Positions 26,924 to 35,187 of a DNA stretch of 64,000 bases are shown piece by piece. Both the position numbers and the translations under genes were made by a program. The notes under the pieces were generated by a model. That model ran no database searches, was not told where the DNA came from, and saw only the letters and a list, made by a program, of their open reading frames with translations. This DNA is from Bradyrhizobium sp. CB82 (GTDB lineage Bacteria > Pseudomonadota > Alphaproteobacteria > Rhizobiales > Xanthobacteraceae): the NCBI RefSeq assembly GCF_029714405.1, contig NZ_CP121650.1:3787001-3851000 (forward strand), written 5' to 3'. How positions within the stretch are numbered: position 1 is the stretch's first letter; each line of letters opens with the position of its first letter.

Positions 26924-27634
26924 ATGGTGCGGCCGGCGATCGATGCGCTGTTCCGTTCGGCAGCGCTGCACCACGGTCCGCGCGTGATCGGCGTTCTCCT
27001 GAGCGGCCTGTTGTCCGATGGCGCGGCCGGCCTCAATGCGATCAAGCGCTGCGGCGGGACGACCGTGGTGCAGGATCCGTCCGACGCCATCGCCGACGAA
27101 ATGCCAAGGCGCGCTCTCGAGGCGACTACCATCGATCTCTGCGTGCCCGGCGCGACCATGGGGGACGTGCTGTCCGATCTCGTCAGGGAACCTCCGGGGG
27201 CGACGTTGCCAATCCCGCCGGAAATCAAGCTCGAGGTCGAGATTGCGGCCGGTGACCGGATCGGGAGCGACAGCCTCGTCGCGCTGGCCGATCCCGTCGC
27301 GCTGACCTGCCCTGGTTGTGGTGGCGTCCTGTCCGAGGTCAAAGGATCACGCCCGATGCGTTTCCGCTGCCAGGTCGGACATGCCTACACCGCCGATACC
27401 CTCGCCAAGGAGCAGGAGGGGCGCGTCGACGAAGCCTTGCGGGTTGCGCTGCGCATCATCGAGGAACGCGCGGAGCTGGTGCAGCGCATGGCTCGCGACG
27501 GCAGGCGCAACGGCCGGCCTGCGGTCGCCGAAATGTACGAGACGCGGGCTGCCGAATATCGCGAATATGCCGATATGATCCGGCGCGTCGTGCTACAATC
27601 ACTTGCTCCTCCGGTCCGCAAACGGGAGGCTTGA
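26924..27634 (+). pseudogene. CheB-type methylesterase, N-terminally truncated
   Basis: The 236-residue frame covers the last third of a CheB catalytic domain (MVRPAIDALFRSAALHHG, GVLLSGLLSDGAAGLNAIKR with the catalytic Asp) and the usual C-terminal extension with CPGCGG and RCQVGHAYTADTLAKEQ. About 100 N-terminal residues with the catalytic Ser and His are absent. The codons just upstream (26900-26923) still encode LGRGPREN, the conserved lead-in, and a stop occurs at 26876. So the 5' part was deleted. The remnant is unlikely to be an active esterase. Confidence 0.65.
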
Positions 27635-27640
27635 ACCGCG

Positions 27641-27922
27641 ATGGCCCTCTCCCTCGCCGAACGTACCGAGCAGCTCAACGCCGAGCAGCGCCTTCTCGTC
27701 AAGGCCGATCGGGATATCGAGGAAGGCTGGCTGCGGCTCCGCAACCAGGAGGACCTGGTACGTGAACTCAGGACCGACGGCCACGATACGCGACAGGCGG
27801 AACGGCTGGTCGAGCTCCTCCAGCAGACCCTGGTCGAGTGGGAGCGCCACCGTACCCTGATCGAGCAGCGCGTCATCTATCTCAGGGAGCAGGTGGATCC
27901 GGCGTCGCCAGGGGGACGCTGA
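27641..27922 (+). CDS. Small coiled-coil protein of unknown function
   Basis: The protein is 93 residues, starting six bases after the CheB remnant with GGAGG about 11 bases upstream. It is highly charged and helical (LAERTEQLNAEQRLLVKAD, RQAERLVELLQQTLVEWERH) with no Cys and no membrane segment. It is probably co-transcribed with the truncated cheB-like gene. I recognise no family. Confidence 0.6.
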   Translation: MALSLAERTEQLNAEQRLLVKADRDIEEGWLRLRNQEDLVRELRTDGHDTRQAERLVELLQQTLVEWERHRTLIEQRVIYLREQVDPASPGGR

Positions 27923-27964
27923 CCCGCGGTTTTCTGAATTCCGCGCACACACGACTCTGCGGCG

Positions 27965-28075
27965 TCAGCGGTCGCTCTCGTCGAGCGGCCGGCGGGTGGT
28001 AGCGGTGGCGCCCTCGGCCCGCTTGATCAAGGCCGTCAGTTCTTCGGATATTTGCATCGTGAGTTCCAGCGCCAT
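27965..28075 (-). CDS. Possible small protein (36 residues)
   Basis: The minus-strand frame from ATG 28075 reads MALELTMQISEELTALIKRA and then EGATATTRRPLDESDR. It is amphipathic and plausible, but the ribosome site is weak. A longer open frame upstream to 28240 is low-complexity and unlikely. It lies divergently before the CheB/CheR-kinase gene. Confidence 0.3.
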   Translation of the reverse strand: MALELTMQISEELTALIKRAEGATATTRRPLDESDR

Positions 28076-28220
28076 AGGGCGAGTATGCCCCCTTGGAGCC
28101 CGACAACGCTTGCGCTGCGGGATTGAACGGCGCAGACGACATTTCTGCCTTTGAGCTGTTGGGGTAAGATCGGTTTCTGCTATTTGCAGGGGCCGGGCGC
28201 CCGTTGCTCCCGGCCAGCCA

Positions 28221-31200
28221 ATGAGAGCTACCAAAGCCATGAATGAAGTCGGCGACCAGCCGGTCGAGGGAGAGCGTCAAGTCAGGGCCCCGCTGATCAT
28301 CGGCGTGGGCGCATCGCCTGGCGCCCTCGAGAGCATCGAGCGTTTCTTTGCCAAGCTGACCGTGGCGGAGGATCAGGCCATCGTGCTGGCGCTTCAACAT
28401 CACGAGGCCTTCGACAAGGCCCGGCTGCGCGAGGTCGTGCGCGGCTCCAACGGCGCCAAGGTCGCCGACATCGGTGACACCGGGACAATCGAGGGAGGTA
28501 CGATCTACCTGTGCCCGCCGGCGATGATCACCACCATCCAGGGCGATCGCTTCGCAATCCGCAAGGCCGAGCAGGCACCCGGCGAGCGCGCCACGATCGA
28601 CAGTTTCCTGGTGTCGCTCGCCGAAGAGCGCGCCGAGCAATCCATCGGCGTGATCCTGGCCGGCACCGGCGGCGACGGCACGCTCGGCACCGCCACGCTC
28701 AAGGACCACGGTGGTCTGGCCATCGCTGAAAAGACAGCCAGGCCCGAGTCCGAGCAGCTGCTCGACGGCAACACGCCAGCTTCCATCGCCGACTACGTGC
28801 TGCCGCCGGAGGATATCCCCGAGCACATCCAGGTCTATGCCCGCCATCTGCGGCGCCTCGAGGAGAAGCAAGGCTTCGACGAGGTGCTGGCCGCGGCCGC
28901 GACCTCGCTCTCGCGCATCGCCGACATCCTGCGCACCAAGACCGGCAATGATTTCCACGGCTACAAGCAGAACACCTTTCTCCGCCGCGTGCAGCGGCGG
29001 ATGCAGGTGGTCCAGATCGACGAGATTCCGGCCTACGTCGATTTCCTTAGGAACGACAAGGACGAGGCCCGGCATCTCTTCAACGATCTCCTGATCGGCG
29101 TCACCGAGTTCTTCCGCGACAAGCGCGAGTTCGAGGTGCTGGAGAACCAGATCATCCCGAAGCTCTTCGAAGGCAAGGGCGTGGGCCAGCAGGTTCGCGT
29201 TTGGGTACTCGGCTGCGCCACCGGCGAGGAGGCCTACTCGATCGGCATCCTCTTGCGCGAGCATATGGCGCGGCTGGATTCCGCGCCGCAGGTCCAGATC
29301 TTCGCGACCGACATCGACGGTCGTGCGCTGGCGGCCGCACGCGTTGGCCGCTACCGCACCAATATCGAGGCGGACATGACGAGCGAGCGGCTGGCGCGCT
29401 GGTTCGTGCGCGAGGGCGACACCTATTGCGTGGTGAAGGAATTGCGCGAGATGTGCATCTTCTCGCAGCACAACGTCATCAAGGACGCTCCGTTCTCCAA
29501 GCTTGACCTCGTCTCCTGCCGCAACCTCCTCATCTATCTCAATGCCGAATTGCAGAACCGGGTGATCCCGCTGTTCCATTTCGCGCTGTTGCCGGACCGT
29601 TACCTCTTTCTCGGCAATTCCGAGAACGTCACGCGGCACCCGAAGCTGTTCGCGCCGGTCGACCGCCGCGCCCGCATCTTCAAGAAGCTCGAAACCGGAA
29701 CGCGGCTGCCCCCGGAGTTTCCGATCACGACCTCGGCGGGCAGGGCGCCGGTCGAAGTGCCGCCGGTGCGCTCGTTCGGCTCCGACGTTGGGCTCGAGCG
29801 CCGCGCCCAGCGCATCGCGGAGCGCTACGCGCCCGCCTATGTCATCACCGACGACAATTTCCAGATCCTGCATTTTTCGGGGCGCACCGGCCGCTACATC
29901 GAGCCGACGGCGGGGACCGCCTCGCTCGATCTGCTCCAGCTCGTGCATCGCGATCTCAGGCTCGAGTTGCGCACCGCGCTCAGCCGCGCCGCGGAGACCA
30001 ACGAGGCCGCCCATGCCGAACAGGTGCAGCTCGGACTGAACGGCCACCGCGTGCTCGTCGACATCACCGTCGAGCCGATCCAGGAGGGCGCCGGTGGTCA
30101 TCGCAATTTCGTCGTCCTGTTCAAGGACGGCCCCCTCGGGGTGATCGATGTCAATCAGAGCACCCCCAATGCGCTGGTGCGTACCGAGCACGTCGAGCGG
30201 CTGGAAAGCGAGCTGCGAGCAACCCGAGAGCGGTTGCAGGCGACCATCGAGGAGCTCGAGAGCACCAACGAGGAGCTGAAATCCTCCAACGAGGAATACC
30301 AGTCGCTGAACGAAGAGTTGCAATCGGCCAATGAGGAGCTCGAGACCTCGCGCGAGGAGTTGCAGTCGGTCAACGAGGAGCTGACCACCGTCAATGGCGA
30401 GCTGGCGCATCGCGTTCAGGAGCTGACCCGTGCCACCAGCGACCTGAAGAATTTCCTCGAGAGCACCCAGATCGCGACCATGTTCCTCGACAACGACCTG
30501 AGGGTGATGAATTTTACGCCCGCGATCACACAGGTCCTGCATCTGGTCGAAACAGACGTCGGCCGACCGATCGGTCACATCAAGGCCCGCATCCCGATCG
30601 AGGAGCTCTATGACGATGTGCGCCGCGTGCTGCGGACCCTGGCAACCCTCGAGCGCGAGCTGACCGCGCCGGACAGCGGCACCCGCTATATCGTGCGCAT
30701 CCTGCCCTATCGCAGCATCGACAATTTCATCGCCGGCGTGGTCGTCACCTTCATCGACGTCACCGCGATCACCCGCGCCGAAGAGCGTCAGCGCCTGCTG
30801 CTCGCCGAACTTCAGCATCGCGTCCGCAACACGCTCGGGGTCGTGCGCTCGATCGCCCGCCGCTCGGCGGAATCGAGCGGCACCGTCGAGGAATATGCCT
30901 TCCATCTCGACGGCCGGTTGAACGCCTTCGCGCGCACACAGGCGCTGGTGACCCGCGATCCCGAAGGCGGCGTCGATCTCGAATATCTCGTGGTCGAGGA
31001 GCTTTTGGCCTACAACGCCCGTGAAGGCGAGCAGGTGCAGGTCTCCGGCCCCAAGGCGCGCCTCCAGCCCAAAGCCGCGGAAACCTTTGCGCTCGCCATC
31101 CACGAGCTCGCGACCAATGCCCTGAAATACGGCGCTTTGAGCCGCCCCACGGGGCGGATAGAAATCTCCTGGCGCTTCGATGAGACCGCCGATCCGCCGG

Positions 31201-31445
31201 AGCTGGTTTTCGAATGGCGCGAGCGGGGCGGGCCGCAGGTTACGCCGCCGCCGCGAAAGGGTTTTGGCACGGAGCTTCTGGAGCGCACGCTGGCGTTCGA
31301 ATTCAAGGGCCAGACGACGATGGCCTTCACCGGTTCGGGGCTGCAATGCACGATCATCATCCCCTTGAGCAAGCGCACGTTCCATACGCCGGGGGGGGGG
31401 ACGCTAGCTAATGCCTGTATCTACTCTCGATCGAAGCGTGACTGA
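28221..31445 (+). CDS. CheB-CheR-PAS-HWE histidine kinase fusion protein
   Basis: The protein is 1074 residues. CheB-like methylesterase occupies about 25-205, with Ser32 in [11 protein letters not shown], a His in ALQHHEAF and Asp in [11 protein letters not shown]. CheR-like methyltransferase is at about 215-490 ([20 protein letters not shown] site [30 protein letters not shown]). A PAS region and a Glu/Asn-rich heptad coiled coil (about 673-730) follow, then a second PAS. The HWE/HisKA_2 kinase has His866 in [14 protein letters not shown] and a terminal ATPase. The last residues depend on a 10-G run at 31391-31400: with nine Gs the frame would end at a TAG just before the next gene. Confidence 0.92.
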   Translation: MRATKAMNEVGDQPVEGERQVRAPLIIGVGASPGALESIERFFAKLTVAEDQAIVLALQHHEAFDKARLREVVRGSNGAKVADIGDTGTIEGGTIYLCPPAMITTIQGDRFAIRKAEQAPGERATIDSFLVSLAEERAEQSIGVILAGTGGDGTLGTATLKDHGGLAIAEKTARPESEQLLDGNTPASIADYVLPPEDIPEHIQVYARHLRRLEEKQGFDEVLAAAATSLSRIADILRTKTGNDFHGYKQNTFLRRVQRRMQVVQIDEIPAYVDFLRNDKDEARHLFNDLLIGVTEFFRDKREFEVLENQIIPKLFEGKGVGQQVRVWVLGCATGEEAYSIGILLREHMARLDSAPQVQIFATDIDGRALAAARVGRYRTNIEADMTSERLARWFVREGDTYCVVKELREMCIFSQHNVIKDAPFSKLDLVSCRNLLIYLNAELQNRVIPLFHFALLPDRYLFLGNSENVTRHPKLFAPVDRRARIFKKLETGTRLPPEFPITTSAGRAPVEVPPVRSFGSDVGLERRAQRIAERYAPAYVITDDNFQILHFSGRTGRYIEPTAGTASLDLLQLVHRDLRLELRTALSRAAETNEAAHAEQVQLGLNGHRVLVDITVEPIQEGAGGHRNFVVLFKDGPLGVIDVNQSTPNALVRTEHVERLESELRATRERLQATIEELESTNEELKSSNEEYQSLNEELQSANEELETSREELQSVNEELTTVNGELAHRVQELTRATSDLKNFLESTQIATMFLDNDLRVMNFTPAITQVLHLVETDVGRPIGHIKARIPIEELYDDVRRVLRTLATLERELTAPDSGTRYIVRILPYRSIDNFIAGVVVTFIDVTAITRAEERQRLLLAELQHRVRNTLGVVRSIARRSAESSGTVEEYAFHLDGRLNAFARTQALVTRDPEGGVDLEYLVVEELLAYNAREGEQVQVSGPKARLQPKAAETFALAIHELATNALKYGALSRPTGRIEISWRFDETADPPELVFEWRERGGPQVTPPPRKGFGTELLERTLAFEFKGQTTMAFTGSGLQCTIIIPLSKRTFHTPGGGTLANACIYSRSKRD
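31391..31400. repeat. Homopolymeric G10 tract at the kinase 3' end
   Basis: Ten consecutive Gs lie inside the last codons of the fusion kinase and just before the Crp/Fnr start. In the given sequence the kinase reads through to 31445 and overlaps the regulator by 35 bases. Loss of one G gives a stop at TAG, three bases before ATG 31411. Such tracts are slippage-prone and also error-prone in sequencing. Confidence 0.85.
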
Positions 31446-32157
31446 TCCGGTCATCCGCCGCCTGAATGCGCTGCGGCCGTTGTCTGCTGAAGCGTCCTCA
31501 TCGTTGGAGCACGCCGTTCTCGAAGGGCTGCAGCGCGCCGGATCGGGTGAGGACCTGATCTCCGAGGGTGACCCCGTCGACAGCGTCCGCATCGTGCTGT
31601 CCGGATGGCTCTGCCGTTACAAGACGCTCGAGGACGGGCGACGCCAGATCGTGAACTTCATCTTTCCCGGCGAGACCTGCGACGCGCATGCGTTCCTTCT
31701 GGCGGTGATGGATCACTCGATCGCGACCCTGACGCCGGTGGTCTATACCGAAATCAGGCGTGCGCGCTTCGAGAGCCTGGTCGCGAGCGACCGCTCGCTC
31801 GCGGAGGCGTTCTGGTGCGAGACGCTCTTGAACGGCGCGATCCAGCGAGAATGGGCCATCAATCTCGGCCGCCGTGTCGCGCTGGAACGCGTGGCGCATC
31901 TGTTCTGCGAGATTTTCGAGCGGCTGCGCCCGGTTGGATTGGTCGACGGCAATTCCTGCATCATGCCGGTAACCCAGATGGATCTGGCCGACGCCACCGG
32001 CCTTTCGGTGGTTCATCTCAATCGCACCGTGCAGGAGTTGCGCGCCGCCGGTCTGATCGTGCTGCGTGAGCGAACGCTGACCATCAGCGATCTCGACGCG
32101 CTCAAGGACGCGGCGCTGTTCTCGCCGAGCTATCTGCATCTGTATCGCCGCAAATAG
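31411..32157 (+). CDS. Crp/Fnr-family transcriptional regulator
   Basis: The protein is 248 residues. The cyclic-nucleotide-binding-like beta roll is at about 20-140 (GEDLISEGDPVDSVRIVLSG, FPGETCDAHAFLLAVMD). The helix-turn-helix near 190-230 reads QMDLADATGLSVVHLNRTVQELRAAGLIVLRERTL in two overlapping pieces. No Fnr-type N-terminal cysteine cluster is visible, so it is not an oxygen-sensing Fe-S Fnr. It is tightly linked to the CheB/CheR kinase gene and may be co-transcribed with it. Confidence 0.9.
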   Translation: MPVSTLDRSVTDPVIRRLNALRPLSAEASSSLEHAVLEGLQRAGSGEDLISEGDPVDSVRIVLSGWLCRYKTLEDGRRQIVNFIFPGETCDAHAFLLAVMDHSIATLTPVVYTEIRRARFESLVASDRSLAEAFWCETLLNGAIQREWAINLGRRVALERVAHLFCEIFERLRPVGLVDGNSCIMPVTQMDLADATGLSVVHLNRTVQELRAAGLIVLRERTLTISDLDALKDAALFSPSYLHLYRRK

Positions 32158-32350
32158 TCGGCGCTCGAGCACGCGCCCGCGCGGGCGATAACAGCGGGCG
32201 TGCGCCCCTCGTTGCATCGCAATTCAGCACCTCACGTGGCGGCAGCAACAATCGCCTCGACCTTAACCTATGGAAATGCCGGAACTCGGTTCCGCTCCGA
32301 AACTTGCGAACGGCTCCTGCACCGGGCCGCCCCCGGTGCGGCTAGGTGAT

Positions 32351-32383
32351 CGGCCCCGGCGGTTGAGCCTCCGGCCGGGGCCG
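32351..32383. terminator. Strong GC hairpin downstream of Crp/Fnr gene
   Basis: The arms CGGCCCCGGC (32351-32360) and GCCGGGGCCG (32374-32383) pair perfectly over ten bases around a 13-base loop. It lies about 190 bases after the regulator stop and before the next small gene. No T-run follows, so intrinsic termination is uncertain. Confidence 0.45.
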
Positions 32384-32410
32384 ACACCCTTCGAGCATGA
32401 TCATCCGTGA

Positions 32411-32641
32411 ATGCAGAAGATGACCGGAAAGCGTAATCGAACCAAACAGACGCATTCGCTTCAGGAGCGTTTGCAGATCTCGGCCGAACAGGCCCGCCAA
32501 CGTGCCCGTCGTCTTCCGGCCGGCAAGGAGCGAGAGATGTTGCTGCGCCGTGCGAAGCAGGACGAAGTGGCTTCCAATCTGACCGATTGGTTGACCGCCC
32601 CGGCCGTGCGCAAGCGCTGGCAAGGAGAGGGCAGATCATGA
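32411..32641 (+). CDS. Small basic hypothetical protein (76 residues)
   Basis: The frame from 32411 encodes MQKMTGKRNRTKQTHSL, then QERLQISAEQARQRARRLPAGKER, EMLLRRAKQDEVASNLTDWL. It is helical, strongly basic and has no membrane segment; the second Met (32420) is an alternative start. It overlaps the following 69-residue ORF by ATGA, which supports both being real. I do not recognise the family by function. Confidence 0.65.
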   Translation: MQKMTGKRNRTKQTHSLQERLQISAEQARQRARRLPAGKEREMLLRRAKQDEVASNLTDWLTAPAVRKRWQGEGRS

Positions 32642-32847
32642 AACACTACCGGGCATTCCAGATTGATCCCGACGGCCGCGTCTTCGGTTGCATCAATCTC
32701 GTCTGCGACGGCGAGGAGGATGCCAAGCGCAAGGCCCAGGAGCTAGTGAGCTTCTATCGCATCGAGCTGTGGCGCCTGGACCAGCGCATCGCCAAGTTCG
32801 AAGCCGTCTCGCAAGTGCCTGATCGCGGGATCCAGCTTCACGTCTAG
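32638..32847 (+). CDS. Small hypothetical protein (69 residues)
   Basis: The start is ATG 32638, overlapping the previous stop. The protein begins MKHYRAFQIDPDGRVFGCIN and continues LVCDGEEDAKRKAQELVSFY, a beta-strand-rich start followed by a helix. Short proteins of this pattern look common in rhizobia as unnamed hypotheticals (from memory). Co-translation with the basic 76-residue protein suggests a shared role. Confidence 0.65.
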   Translation: MKHYRAFQIDPDGRVFGCINLVCDGEEDAKRKAQELVSFYRIELWRLDQRIAKFEAVSQVPDRGIQLHV

Positions 32848-33142
32848 GCTTTTTCATGAGAATTCGCGCGCCGGTGCAAGGGCCGACCCATGCGCTGCAA
32901 TGATGGCATTATGCCAGTGATTTGCCCGACGTGTCAAATGATTTCGTGAAATCCGTAATTCGTCATCGGGCGTCCATCGGACTCCTTTGCATGGGGTTGT
33001 TTTCGATATTTTTGCGGAGACCTCGCCGTGCCGGCTTGAAGTGAAGCCCTGGGAGCCTCTACCGCGTGCATCATCCGCATCGGAACCGGCGGCTCAGCCT
33101 CTCGTTGATTGCAATCATCCAGCCATCGCAGCAGGAGACGCC
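32848..33142. other. Intergenic region with possible dispersed-repeat sequence
   Basis: This 295-base stretch has no recognised gene. Around 32911-32950 is TGCCAGTGATTTGCCCGACG followed by TGTCAAATGATTTCG. It contains an imperfect palindrome centred on TTGCCCGACGTGTCAA and reminds me of sequences scattered through Bradyrhizobium genomes; this is recollection, not a search. A frame here reads HYASDLPDVSNDFVKSV, which may be a repeat-derived remnant rather than a gene. Confidence 0.35.
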
Positions 33143-34219
33143 ATGACGGAACCGGACATTCGCAAGGGGATGCCGCCCGTCAAGCTGTCGCGCGAGGCCT
33201 TCGAAAGCCGCTACAAGCGCCAGTTCATCGATCCTGCCTTCGCACCGCTGAAGCGCGAGCTCGACGCAATCGTCGCCGCGGCCTGGGACGCCTACAGCCA
33301 TTCGCGCAAGGCTCCGCTGACTCGGAAGGCCGGACCTGGCTTTGCCGATCCGAGCTACGAGATCGCCGTCGACTGGCTCGATGCGCGCGCCGCGATTCTG
33401 GAAGCGCAGCGGCGACATGACGACGCCAGCGAGACGCCGCGCATCCTGATCGTCAACGGCTCGGCTCGCAGCGAGCACACCTGTCCCGGCGAGATGTCCA
33501 AGACCTGGCGCATCGTGAAGCTTGCCGAGCCCGTCTTCACCGAAATGGGATTCGCTGTCGATATCCTCGATCTCTCCAGGCTGACCTCGGAGTTCGGCAG
33601 GAATATCCATCCCTGCAAGTCCTGCGTTGCCACCGCCATGCCGCTCTGTCACTGGCCGTGCAGCTGCTATCCGAACTATTCGCTTGGGCAGGGCGCGGAC
33701 TGGATGAACGAAATCTACCCGCTGTGGGTAGCCGCGCACGGCATCCTGATCGTGACGCCGGTGAACTGGTATCACGTGCCGGGCGGACTCAAGGCGATGA
33801 TGGATCGCCTGGTCTGCGCCGACGGCGGCAATCCCGATCCGACATCGACGCACGGCAAGAAGGCCAGTGAGGCCAAGGCGCTGGAGCTGAAGGGCTGGTC
33901 CTATCCGCGCCATCTCGCGGGCCGACACTTCGGCCTGATCGTTCATGGCGACAGCGTCGGCGCCGAGGGCGTTCGCCGAACCCTGTCCGATTGGCTGACG
34001 GACATGCAGCTGATCTCGGCCGGCCGCTTCGCCGAGCTCGACGGCTATGTCGGCTACATGGAGCCCTACGCCACATCGCACCAGGCGCTGGACGAGGACG
34101 GTGAATTTCGAGCGGAGGTAACGAATACGGCCCGCGTGCTGGGCCACGCCGTGAAGCTCGCCAGAAGCGGACGGCTCGAAGACCCGGGGGCAGGGCTCTC
34201 GGATCCGGTTCCGAAGTGA
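33143..34219 (+). CDS. NADPH-dependent FMN reductase/flavodoxin-fold oxidoreductase
   Basis: The protein is 358 residues; ATG 33143 follows AGGAG. After a 100-residue N-terminal extension the flavodoxin-like domain starts with RILIVNGSARSEHTCPGEMS. It continues to AHGILIVTPVNWYHVPGGLKAMMDRLVC, the flavin-binding loop of the FMN-reductase family. A cysteine-rich insert CKSCVATAMPLCHWPCSCYP (residues about 158-177) is unusual and could bind a metal or Fe-S cluster. Substrate and partner are unknown, and the gene stands alone. Confidence 0.82.
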   Translation: MTEPDIRKGMPPVKLSREAFESRYKRQFIDPAFAPLKRELDAIVAAAWDAYSHSRKAPLTRKAGPGFADPSYEIAVDWLDARAAILEAQRRHDDASETPRILIVNGSARSEHTCPGEMSKTWRIVKLAEPVFTEMGFAVDILDLSRLTSEFGRNIHPCKSCVATAMPLCHWPCSCYPNYSLGQGADWMNEIYPLWVAAHGILIVTPVNWYHVPGGLKAMMDRLVCADGGNPDPTSTHGKKASEAKALELKGWSYPRHLAGRHFGLIVHGDSVGAEGVRRTLSDWLTDMQLISAGRFAELDGYVGYMEPYATSHQALDEDGEFRAEVTNTARVLGHAVKLARSGRLEDPGAGLSDPVPK

Positions 34220-34254
34220 AGACGTGATGGCGATCGCAGGCCAAGTCGTCGGCC

Positions 34255-34989
34255 CTAGGCCGATCGTGACAGCAGCCCTTTCAACTCCAGCGCATCGGCC
34301 GGCGCGGCGCTCTTCTGGTCGTTGTCGAAATACACGTAGACGTCGCAGCCCTGCCGCTTCCAGGACCGGATGCGCCGCGCCCATTGCGCAAGCGCCGGTC
34401 GCCGGTAGTGACCGTGGTAGCGCCCGCTCGGGCCATGGCCGCGGACGTAGACGAAGTCCGCCGTGCGCGTCCAGGGAGCCGGCGCGTCGTGATGGTCCGA
34501 CAGGCACAGCGAGATGTTTTCCTCGGCCAGCATTCTGATGATGCGCGGCTGATACCAGCTCGGATGACGAAATTCGAAACTGTAGCGGCGCTTCTTCGGC
34601 AACAGCTTGAAGAAGGCGGCCAGGCGCTCGGCGTTCGCCTCGAATTGCGGCGGCAGTTGAAACAGGATCGGTCCCGCCTTGCCACGCAGCAACGCGATGC
34701 GCTCCTCCAGAAGCGCGAGGCTGTTGACGGATCGATCGGACAGGCGCTTCCAATGGGTGATGAACTTGGAAGCCTTCCACGCGAAGACGAAGTCGCGCCC
34801 GGACTGCTCCCGCCACGCTTTGACAGCCTCCGGCGTGGGGGTGCGATAGAAGACGCCGTTCAGCTCAGTGGTCTCGAACTGACCGGCGTAGTAGCGAAGC
34901 TGCTCCTTCAACGGCAGACCCTCGGGAAAGAACGGGCCTCGCCACGATGCATAGTGCCACCCCGAGGTGCCGATCAGAACGCGAGCCAT
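34255..34989 (-). CDS. DUF72 domain protein (YecE-like)
   Basis: About 244 residues from ATG 34989 (MARVLIGTSGWHYASWRG); a start at 35016 would add nine residues. The DUF72 TIM-barrel hallmarks are present: FPEGLPLKEQLRYYAGQFET, TELNGVFYRTPTPEAVKAW, FAWKASKFITHWKRL and PILFQLPPQF, ending in YVYFDNDQKSAAPADALEL. The biochemical function of the family is not established. It is divergent from the arabinoside importer operon, with the shared 198-base control region holding a long inverted repeat. Confidence 0.9.
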   Translation of the reverse strand: MARVLIGTSGWHYASWRGPFFPEGLPLKEQLRYYAGQFETTELNGVFYRTPTPEAVKAWREQSGRDFVFAWKASKFITHWKRLSDRSVNSLALLEERIALLRGKAGPILFQLPPQFEANAERLAAFFKLLPKKRRYSFEFRHPSWYQPRIIRMLAEENISLCLSDHHDAPAPWTRTADFVYVRGHGPSGRYHGHYRRPALAQWARRIRSWKRQGCDVYVYFDNDQKSAAPADALELKGLLSRSA

Positions 34990-35127
34990 CTTTCCGATGC
35001 CATTCATTGCCGCCATCGGGCGCGGCGACGGAGGCCACGCCCAGAGAGGAACGCCAATGCGGCGAAGGAGGTTTCAAATCGCGTCCTCCCCGTCTTCCCC
35101 GCGGCTCAAGATTTTTGTTGTTCAACG

Positions 35128-35157
35128 GTTTTGGCGCCTCTAGCATCGCGCCAAAAC
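35128..35157. promoter_or_regulatory. Candidate operator: 10-base inverted repeat before the ABC/GH51 operon
   Basis: The arms GTTTTGGCGC (35128-35137) and GCGCCAAAAC (35148-35157) are perfectly complementary and their centres are 20 bases apart, two helical turns. The repeat ends 30 bases before the binding-protein start at 35188. That spacing suits a dimeric repressor. No regulator gene for this operon is visible in the window. Confidence 0.55.
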
Positions 35158-35187
35158 AAGCGTCGGGACAAGCTGCGCCGAGAGGAC

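Noticed and set aside
30238..30410. Internal repeat in DNA encoding EELxSxNEEL-like heptads, considered as a possible minisatellite
   Set aside because: The repetition follows the coiled-coil protein pattern known for CheB/CheR-kinase fusions; the DNA copies are diverged, so it is protein-level periodicity.
27882..31385. A very long (about 1167 codons) open frame on the minus strand opposite the CheB/CheR-kinase gene
   Set aside because: It is the antisense shadow of a clearly conserved multi-domain protein; GC-rich codon bias suppresses stops in this frame and the translation shows low-complexity runs and no domain motifs.
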